DNA of 64,000 nucleotides, taken from assembly GCF_000004195.4 (NCBI RefSeq), contig NC_030683.2, positions 86,019,410 to 86,083,409 of the forward strand, in the 5' to 3' direction. The stretch comes from Xenopus tropicalis (lineage: Eukaryota; Chordata; Amphibia; Anura; Pipidae). Position numbers and translations under genes: made by a program. The notes under the pieces are model-generated. The model saw only the letters and a program-made list of their open reading frames with translations, was not told the DNA's origin and searched no databases. Position 1 is the first letter of the stretch. The number at the start of each line of letters is the position of its first letter. Shown here one piece after another: positions 57,071 through 64,000 of the stretch.

Positions 57071-58259
57071 AGCAGACAGGCACCATTTGGTGGACACTAT
57101 TATTAAGGTAAATTTTTGCATTATGTCAAAATCTTGCATATGCCCCAGAAAGGGGGACCCATGCACAGGCTACACAATTATAGGCTGTGATCAGGGGAAA
57201 GCTTGGAGCACAGTGATATCTAGGAAGTGCTGAATGAAAACTGAAAGTATTTGACAGCTCAGATTTTCAAATATGTTAATAACAGGTATAAATGTTTCAA
57301 TTTATGGCACAAATGGGACAGGGGTGCATATGAAGTTACAAGGGTCAAATGTCCATCAAAGTACCCCTCTAATGACAAATGCTTGCATAAAGATATATCT
57401 AAAAATATCTAAATCAGTCAAATTTTGTCAATCAGTACTCTGTATTTCTGTTATATCTAGGTGCATTAAATTCTCTTGACTGCTGGATGTTTCTAGGTCA
57501 CTTGTTTCTCCTTCCCTCTTCCTACTGCCATACCATCGATTTGCTGCATTTTTTTTTTATTCAGCTTAAGTTCTTGAAGGTGTTGATACTGTAAGTTTAT
57601 TGATGGCAGCTGAAACAGCAGTCACTTTGTTTGCATACACAACACTATAAATTTCTTTTAACAAATAACATATTACATCACACAGCAGGTAATAAAAAAC
57701 AAAGTGATGATTGCAGCAAGGATCAATAAAGTGTAATATCCATTATAAACACAACATGTGGTGCAGGGCAGGTGAAAATGAGGCATAGAACTCTGTCACC
57801 TTTGGTCTACAGTTGTGCTTTTAGCAGAAATAAGTATTTCATATTTGCATCACTCTTTGTTATTTATATGCTCAATGTTCTTTTTATACAGTGTTGTAGC
57901 TCTGGATACAGTTCATTTCCCAATGAATGTTTCTTCTGAACCCTATAATAATCCACTGAGTGTCAGTCGCTGCCCTACTGTTCATTGAAATTTCAGTAGC
58001 ATGAAGCAAAAATACATTTTCTACAGTAGTGCAGTAGATTCACTGTTGCATAAATAGAGGACAATGATTGCATATTTTAGTGCCATATTTAATTGAGAAG
58101 CAGTTGTGTTGTAAAGCAGTGAGCTGATTCTATATCGCTGTGCTCATCCTTAATATCTATTTAAATATCTATTGTAAAATAATGTGAGATGGACACCCTA
58201 TGTGAAGGTGAAAGAAACAAATTTTTTTGCTAATTAACATATCAGTAGTTAAAAAAATA
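57071..58259. other. No recognised feature
   Basis: About 1.2 kb of AT-rich DNA without gene or nameable repeat. Confidence 0.4.
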
Positions 58260-58285
58260 AACATAACTATATATTTATATATATA

Positions 58286-58421
58286 CTTTGACAAAAGCTG
58301 AGGACCCAGCTGAAATATTAGTCTCCCAAATAGATGCAGGTTTAAAATCTTATAAGCCCTGTGAATGTGTATCTTTTTTGAAACACTGGAGTATATATAT
58401 GTATATATATATATATATAAA
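58286..58421 (+). repeat. Penelope-like tail between (TA) tracts, copy a
   Basis: It begins CTTTGACAAAAGCTGAGG and has an AGCT/AGCT stem before GAAATATT, the hammerhead-like layout. It then runs to CTTTTTTGAAACACTGGAG and a (TA)n tract at about 58392-58421. Confidence 0.45.
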
Positions 58422-58610
58422 ATAGTCGATAGGGTGCACACCATTTGCAGCAACAAAACCTGGGTGCTAGTACAAAAAAATGCACTGGAACAAGGACTCC
58501 AGATGAAGGTTTCTGTGTAAGACCGAAACGTTGAGTAATAAACCTTTCTATTTTTGCATTTATATTTTGCTCACAATTCTTTAAATCCTAGGAGTGCTGT
58601 CCTTGTTCCA

Positions 58611-58611
<1 letters not shown>
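58422..58611 (+). repeat. Penelope-like tail between (TA)n tracts, copy b
   Basis: The segment starts GGGTGCACACCATTTGCAGC and includes CAGATGAAGGTTTCTGTG, then AGACCGAAACGTTGAG: a GGTTT/AGACC stem between a x-GATGA box and GAAAC. CTGGAACAAGGAC at 58486-58498 is inverted as GTCCTTGTTCCAG at 58599-58611. The element is bounded by (TA)n on both sides. Confidence 0.55.
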
Positions 58612-58644
<33 letters not shown>

Positions 58645-58650
58645 TATATA
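58612..58650. repeat. (TA)n microsatellite
   Basis: A run of alternating T and A broken by CAG near 58643; it separates two short elements. Confidence 0.9.
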
Positions 58651-58750
58651 TAGTAGGAAAAATGGATCGCATCTCCTACTATCTACACCGATGAGGACTG
58701 CACCCAGGCATTCGTTGATTATTGGTTTCGTGAGTGCTGATCATTCTGAA

Positions 58751-58753
<3 letters not shown>

Positions 58754-58787
<34 letters not shown>
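58754..58787. repeat. (TA)n microsatellite
   Basis: Alternating T and A between GAACTG and GAGTCCAGATATCGG. Confidence 0.95.
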
Positions 58788-58790
<3 letters not shown>

Positions 58791-59038
58791 TCCAGATATC
58801 GGCACTCACCAAAATAATAGCCACTGTCCGGGTGCTAACCCTATGTTCATGCACCTTCTCCAAGAAAGCACTCACGGACCAATATAAAAATAAAATAATT
58901 TATTAAACAAAAAAGTCTACGCGTTTCAATCCATATAGGATCGTCATCAGGACGATCCTATATGGATTGAAACGCGTAGACTTTTTTGTTTAATAAATTA
59001 TTTTATTTTTATATTGGTCCGTGAGTGCTTTCTTGGAG

Positions 59039-59043
<5 letters not shown>
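58788..59043 (-). repeat. Short element with a perfect 93-bp-arm palindrome
   Basis: After GAGTCCAGATATCGGCACTC the sequence enters an exact inverted repeat: 58853-58945 and 58951-59043 are perfect reverse complements around the 5-base centre ATCAG. On the minus strand the centre reads CTGATGACGATCC, then TATAT, then GGATTGAAACGCGTAGAC, i.e. a C-T-G-A-T-G-A box, a stem and GAAAC. The remaining arm contains TTTGTTTAATAAATTATTTT and GTCCGTGAGTGCTTTCTTGG, the tail blocks of this family. (TA)n tracts lie on both sides. Confidence 0.75.

Positions 59044-59086
<43 letters not shown>
59044..59086. repeat. (TA)n microsatellite
   Basis: Alternating T and A directly joined to the palindrome's right arm. 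Confidence 0.95.
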
Positions 59087-59089
<3 letters not shown>

Positions 59090-59624
59090 TTTTTGTTGTT
59101 GTTCTGAATATAAAGCTGTGGCCTTTCAAATTCATCCTGGACTTGTGTGAATTTATTTTGTGATGAGCAAGACCAAAAGGGTACTTATTTTGGTTTAGTT
59201 CTGAGACCAGAGATCTCAATGCTGCCCTGGTTATGTTTTTTTTTTTTTAATGAAAGCGGCTGCATCTTTCAGTAGCATCCACAAGGAGATGAATTGGTAC
59301 TGCACTGCCTAATGACTAAAGCAGGATCCCAAGGAAAATGAGTTGATGTGTTTATAAAGATGTCTTTTAAAACTCCTTCATGTAACATTTGTAATGATGA
59401 TGCAAAACATATATGGACAGTTTCTGGAAAACCCATGCTGCTTATACAGGAGACAAGAGAACAGACATTTAAGACCCAGAGTCATCCCCTCCTCATTATT
59501 GTCGGAGTGACATTGGTGAAACAAAAAAAAAACAAAAAAAACCTAATGACTTCTATAGGCAAAAGACATGCTTTTAAATAAATATGTGATATTATATATT
59601 AAATATAAAATTGCTTGATACTAG
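59087..59624. other. No recognised feature
   Basis: The 77-codon frame at 59348-59581 has no domain that I can name. Confidence 0.4.
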
Positions 59625-59929
59625 GGGGCTGATTTACTTACCCACGAACGGGTCGAATGGAGTCCGATTGCGTTTTTTTCGTAATGATCGGTACTTTGCG
59701 ATTTTTTCGTATGTTTTGCGATTTTTTCGGATTCTTTACGAATTTTTCGGATCCAATACGATTTTTGCGTAAAAACGCGAGTTTTCCTATCCATTACGAA
59801 AGTTGGATCCGAAAAATTCGTACAGAATCCGAAAAAATCGCAAAACATACGAAAAAGTCGCAAAATATTCGTTTTCAAGTCGGAACTTTTCCAATTCGGG
59901 TCGGATTCGTGGGTTAGTAAATCAGCCCC
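59625..59929. mobile_element. Foldback MITE (GGGGCTGATTTAC type), compact copy
   Basis: It opens GGGGCTGATTTACTTACCC and closes GGGTTAGTAAATCAGCCCC, flanked by TAG (59622-59624 and 59930-59932). The halves mirror each other through GCGATTTTTTCGTATG, TTCGGATCCAATACGA and their inverses. Opposite-strand frames of 85-86 codons inside it are by-products of symmetry. Confidence 0.83.
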
Positions 59930-60720
59930 TAGGTTTCCTTTAAAAAAATGACAAACAATTTTTCTATCAAGTGCAATGTGCTTGTTAAAATGGTAAGGTA
60001 TTTACAAATGTACAGTGGGTTAAATCTTTTGGTAAAAAAACCCTGAATTATTCTAAATTTGCCATCCCTCAACCACGATGAACGCAATTGCCCTTCAGAC
60101 CCTCTGTAGAATGGATTAATGTGCCCTGTGTTTAGGCATATCCAATTGTTCTGCTCATGCTCACTTCGTAGCAGAAAGCACGACCATGAAATTGTTAGAA
60201 GATTAAGTCCTTGTCAGCTTAACACCAGATGTTTAACACCTTCATTGAAAGGTGGTCCAAAGGAAAATTTAAATCTAAATTCTAAAAAGGGAAGTGAGAG
60301 GTTTTAGATGTGATGTGTTTTGTGCAGGTAAGGCATATCATTGTGATTGTGATGTTCCCAGACAATCAGCACATACTGTATCTCACCAAGGGAGCTAAAT
60401 CAGCAGCAACAGAACAGCTCAAGTACACTTGTCTGCCAAAACGCACTTCTTGATCTGTATTTTAGAATTGCTCTATAGTGTAGTTAAATAGTAGTGCTCA
60501 CTGTATTAAAGGAAAGGTCAGTAACTCTAAAGCCAACTCTCCAGCACCCTCAAATAAATACTGTATCAGCAGCGACAGTAATATTTAATGAAAAAAAAGC
60601 CTTTCATCCTGCATGTTTTTGTGCCAGATACCATCTGTTTCTGATGGTGACACTGGTTTTGACAGAGCACAATGGGGTTTCAAGTAATTCTCACTGGTAT
60701 AAAATGTGCTGATGGACACC
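59930..60720. other. No recognised gene
   Basis: TTAAAGGAAAGGTCAGTAAC at about 60506 resembles a T2-type left end but no right end is evident. Otherwise nothing identified. Confidence 0.35.
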
Positions 60721-60905
60721 AAGCATGCCTTTAACTGAACAGCTCATCTGTTATCAGCTATGCAAATGTGGGTGAATTAATGCATATTAATATTCCAAAT
60801 ATTAATGGTTTGATAAAAGTTTAATGAATAATAGGAATTTAAAGCCTTTTGGCTTTGAAGAATGCTTAGGTGTACACATGGCAGTAGCAATTTGTTTTCC
60901 TCCTG
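60721..60905. promoter_or_regulatory. Candidate conserved non-coding DNA with octamer site
   Basis: An exact octamer ATGCAAAT lies at 60760-60767, preceded by CATCTG (E-box) and TTATCAG (GATA-like) and followed by ATTAATGCATATTAAT, a homeodomain/POU-like palindrome. There is no repeat similarity. The regulatory role is inferred from appearance only. Confidence 0.3.
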
Positions 60906-61069
60906 TTTTACTGGTATGCTATTATTATTTGTGTGTAGATTTTATTTAATGTAAATCTTGTATTCATTGTTTGATTACTGTTAAACCTAGTGCATTAAGA
61001 TCAATGGGAGAGGTAGGCTGGTTGACTTGCAATATACATGACAGTGGCAATGTGTTTCTGTGCTATAGA
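60906..61069. other. No recognised feature
   Basis: Short AT-rich interval. Confidence 0.4.
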
Positions 61070-61087
61070 ATATATATATATATATAT
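61070..61087. repeat. Short (TA)n tract
   Basis: Alternating A and T directly abutting a 5'-truncated T2 element. Confidence 0.9.
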
Positions 61088-61517
61088 AAAAACTAAGTAA
61101 CGTTTATCAGAAAGGTCTATGTAACTACAGCCTCTTACAGTAATGATGCACTCTATCAAAAGAAATACAGGATTTCTTGTCTCTTTTTTGTAGACATGAT
61201 GTTTCATTGTCTGACTTGTTCTCTCAGAAACATCCTTAATTCCTGTGGCCAGAGTCTGTGCAGCTCTCTCCCCTCTCCTGCTCCCCCCTCCCACCAGAAT
61301 GCTAAGAACCTCCCCCATCTGAGCTATAATGGCTAGACTGCAGGAAGGAAGCTACTTAAAATGGCAGCTGCTATCTTAAGCAAAGGTAGAAAGCTTCTAA
61401 AGCTGTTTACTCAGGTATGGTAATGGTTTCTGCAGAATAAATATATTGTTCTAGGTGGCACTAATGTGGCAAATCTATTGGCAGTAAAATGCCAGAATTA
61501 CTTTCCTTCTCCTTTAA
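61088..61517 (+). mobile_element. T2-type MITE, left end replaced by (TA)n
   Basis: It begins at AAAACTAAGTAACGTTTATC, lacking the first TTAAAGGAGAAGGAAAGG, and follows the family to ACTTTCCTTCTCCTTTAA (TTAA at 61514-61517). A frame of 105 codons on the minus strand inside it is not a gene. Confidence 0.8.
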
Positions 61518-61783
61518 AGGATTGCAGTCAAGTACCTTAATAAAAGTGCTGGAAACCCAAAATATGTCTGCTTACGCCTCAAGTGCTTTCATTAGCAGCT
61601 GTGTGCCTATATGTTGATTAAGGGTATCAGGTAGCCGCACAGGCTGGTGTAAGAAAAGGTGAAGTACATGGGCACTACAGCCATACGGGGTCTCGAACGG
61701 CGGCTTATAATTTGAACAGGCCTTTTCCTTTTGCCTGTATGCACTTACATACCTATAGCATACTATGTTATATTGTATTTCAA
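61518..61783. other. No recognised feature
   Basis: Short interval, nothing identified. Confidence 0.4.
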
Positions 61784-62010
61784 AGGCTTAGTGGTTTAAA
61801 CTGAGTCCTAGGTTCATTTGCAGTCATGGCACTGTATCTGTGTGTATCCTCCAGGTACTGGAGTTTTCCTCTATGCAGAAGCATACAAACAGGTTAAATG
61901 CCTCAGAATTGTCTATAGTCTGTGTGAATGTGATAGGGAGCATAGATCAGATTAAGTAGGGTAGCTACTGATTTGAATGATGTATGATCTCTGTAAACCC
62001 GATGTACAAT
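61784..62010 (+). repeat. Decayed tRNA-derived SINE
   Basis: GGCTTAGTGGTTTAAACTGA (box A region), TCCTAGGTTCATTTGCAG (box B region), TGTATCCTCCAGGTACTGG, GCATACAAACAGGTTAAATG and GATGTATGATCTCTGTAAAC follow the order of the SINE family whose head is at 25609. It is diverged and lacks a clear tail. Confidence 0.55.
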
Positions 62011-62574
62011 ACATTAACACTATAACTAAGGTAAATAATGTACATTATTTTTCCTTCAATTGATTTTAAGCAGGTTCTTGAAATGTAACCAAAGGTAAGA
62101 TTATAATTCCACAAAACACTCAAGTAGCCAATACATTTAAAAGTGTAAATGTTACTGGATAGATGTCTTTATTTTACTCTTTGATAAATGTGCCTTAGTT
62201 GCTGTGCTAGTCCTTGGCTCACTCTTGTCATTTATTTTACTTATAGGATTTGCTTACACATCGTATTTCTGTAGTTGTAAGTTTCTGCTTTAGCTCATGC
62301 AGTTTTATTCATGACAAAACAGCCATGGGAAAAATGTTCCTTGGGCAATACACTAAAACTGAAAATTTTATTTATGCTTGCTCATTTTTTTTCAACCTTT
62401 CCTGTCATGTTTTTGATAAAGGAGTTTATAAAGGACAGTGCAGCTTTCTTTGAAAATCCACCTAAACAAATTACATAATATGTGAACGCTTTTAACTTTA
62501 TTTAAGGAGATTTACACAACTTTAGGGAGAAAACTGAAGAAACTGCAGTATAAGCAGTTGCATGACTTGAAATA
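62011..62574. other. No recognised feature
   Basis: AT-rich; frames without domains. Confidence 0.4.
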
Positions 62575-62955
62575 TTAAAGGATACATAGTGAATAAATGG
62601 AAAAAACCCTAATTTTGTAGGCAATTATGAATAATATATGGTGCTGGTTTTACTTCAGGCTAAACATTAATCCTATCTGTAAAAATGACCCCTTTATTGG
62701 AGCTCCCTATAGATCCTATCTATTCTCTGTCTGTGTTTCAAATGAAGGGTGGGTGTGTCCTAACAGTCCCTGCCAGAAGCACAGCAGGAGGGGGATAGCC
62801 AATGACAGCCTTGCACAGTTCCTATCAGGGCAGGCTAGCTGCTGATTGGTTCCTATCCTACAGGGCCATGTACTGAGATCCGCCGCCCCCCCTGCACATC
62901 CAGAGAATTCAGCCAGCAGGAAGTGGAACAGATGGGCGGGACTAGTGAGGTTTTA
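62575..62955. mobile_element. TTAA-type MITE fragment, inverted relative of 41133
   Basis: TTAAAGGATACATAGTGAAT opens the copy; TTTGTAGGCAATTATGAATA, CCTTTATTGGAGCTCCCTAT, CATTTGAA-like and AGTCCCTGCCAGAAG blocks are the inverse of 41133-41635. It ends near CAGATGGGCGGGACTAG, losing the outer right end. Confidence 0.78.
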
Positions 62956-63706
62956 GGGGTCCTTAATCATACTGTATTTTATAAACTGAACGTGGTCACT
63001 GAGTACCCGGCAACAAAAAAAGGATGCCCAAAACACTACATAATGCCAGCTCATAGAAACTGAAAATGATATATGTATCACTAATGGCATGTCCCTATTG
63101 TAAAGCCCAATTAAGCATGATAACATAAAGTGCACAGAACAACAAATGAATCAATGTAAGAGTGACAAAAATACAAATGACCCATATATCAAAGAAAATA
63201 AATCTCTACAAAAATTTTGATTAGGCTGAACATTAACCTTCACTGAATCTCACCATCATCAAAAATAAATAAATTAGTTAGGTTCCATCAATCCCATTAA
63301 GAAACAATAGCCCAATGCGCATTTTGCCCATTAACACAGACATCCTCAGGGGTACTGCTAGCTAATAGGCGCATACTGTAAGCGGAAGAGGAAGCAATGT
63401 ATCATCAAGGGATGATTCATCAAGTTGCTGTCCATCACCAATGACATCACAGTGAGGCAGCCTCTTAGGTTTGTGACACCGTCATCTCCATGGTCACATA
63501 TTCTTATTCACAGGGGTGGCAAAAAGATAACATGTTGGGGAACTAAGTATTAATCCCAAAAATCCATTTCAGACCACTGAGACAATTTTTTACCAGATGG
63601 CAGGAGAAATTCCAAACAAATTAATATGTACACATTCATACCATCTGGAGGGTCATTATCACTAGTACTGTTACAGGTGATCCATCTAGGAGTCAAAAGA
63701 CACAAT
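62956..63706. other. No gene; one hammerhead-like core at 63316-63349
   Basis: On the minus strand 63316-63349 reads CCTGAGGATGTCTGTG, then GGGCAAAATGCGCATTGG: a x-TGAGGA box, a weak stem and AAAA-TGCGC, resembling a decayed copy of the Penelope-like core. The rest is featureless. Confidence 0.35.
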
Positions 63707-64000
63707 GGACCTGATTCACTAAAGTGCGATAAAACGTGCGCTATTTTTAGCGTGTGCTAAAAATTTTACCGCATCTTAATTTTGGCGACTTTTTTGCACG
63801 ATTCACTATAAGCATACTTGCGCTTTTTTACGCGCGATATTGCATGCGTTATTTAACTCGCGAAGACTATTTCAATGCGGTATTTGCCGGTACATGCGCT
63901 AAATTACACACGCGAATAGTCACCGCATATGAATGGTAGCTTAAAAATAGTGTATAAAAATTGTCGCCGCATATAAATGGTGTATATAAATATTAGCCAC
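63707..64000. mobile_element. MITE cut by the window end (GGACCTGATTCACTAAAGTG type)
   Basis: The left end GACCTGATTCACTAAAGTGC is followed by short inverted words (GCGCTATTTTTAGCG, GATTCACTATAAGC, TACGCGCGATATTGC), in the style of Xenopus foldback elements. The right end lies outside the window. The 61-codon frame inside it is not a gene. Confidence 0.55.

Noticed and set aside
56808..57111. Repetitive frames on both strands considered as a repeat protein
   Set aside because: They follow a 71-bp minisatellite; the unit is not a multiple of three, so the protein repeat drifts in frame.

Overview
The window reads as non-coding vertebrate chromosomal DNA from a pipid frog, almost certainly Xenopus (laevis or tropicalis cannot be separated here). 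The assignment rests on repeats I recognise from that genus: T2-type MITEs that open with TTAAAGGRR and sit in TTAA targets, the two-ended TACAGGTAT...ATACCTGTA element, foldback elements opening GGGGC(A/T)GATTTAC, the TAGTGATG...CATCACTA element, a tRNA-derived SINE and a Penelope-like retroelement remnant. I found no host protein-coding exon, rRNA or functional tRNA gene. The longer open frames lie in palindromic or repetitive DNA (often on both strands at once) or have no recognisable domain. The window is best described as intergenic or deep-intronic sequence with heavily layered transposon insertions.

Layout. 1-6.3 kb: four foldback or inverted-repeat elements, including an exact 160-bp-arm palindrome (1290-1619), plus a TACAGGTAT element carrying a nested foldback. 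7.6-13.2 kb: a T2 copy, two non-autonomous hAT elements with exact 8-bp target duplications (8720-9263; 11662-13145, the latter with a T2 nested inside), a TACAGGTAT element and a LINE reverse-transcriptase tail. 15-28 kb: a second, decayed LINE tail, three solo LTRs in the same (minus) orientation each with a 4-bp target duplication, one of them split by a hAT MITE, a hairpin-chain TTAA element (18756-19128), T2 copies and a SINE. 28-42 kb: T2 copies in both orientations, a degenerate tandem array (about 32.3-33.5 kb), further MITEs and two more TTAA elements. 45-49.6 kb: MITEs, a Penelope-like endonuclease remnant (about 46.58-46.82 kb), (TA)n tracts and hairpin repeats. 52.5-54.5 kb: a mosaic of interleaved inverted repeats. 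54.7-64 kb: T2 copies, a 71-bp minisatellite, a cluster of short elements embedded in (TA)n tracts with a perfect 93-bp-arm palindrome, and a MITE cut by the window end.

The most interesting thread is a set of short conserved cores, roughly C-T-G-A-x-R-A, a short stem, then GAAAC. They occur at several sites, mostly beside (TA)n tracts and in the same window as the Penelope-like coding remnant. They resemble minimal hammerhead ribozymes known from Penelope-like elements, though most copies are degraded. Some AT-rich single-copy stretches (about 20.5-21.3, 42.9-43.2 and 60.7-60.9 kb) have the look of conserved regulatory DNA, which only comparison with other genomes could confirm.
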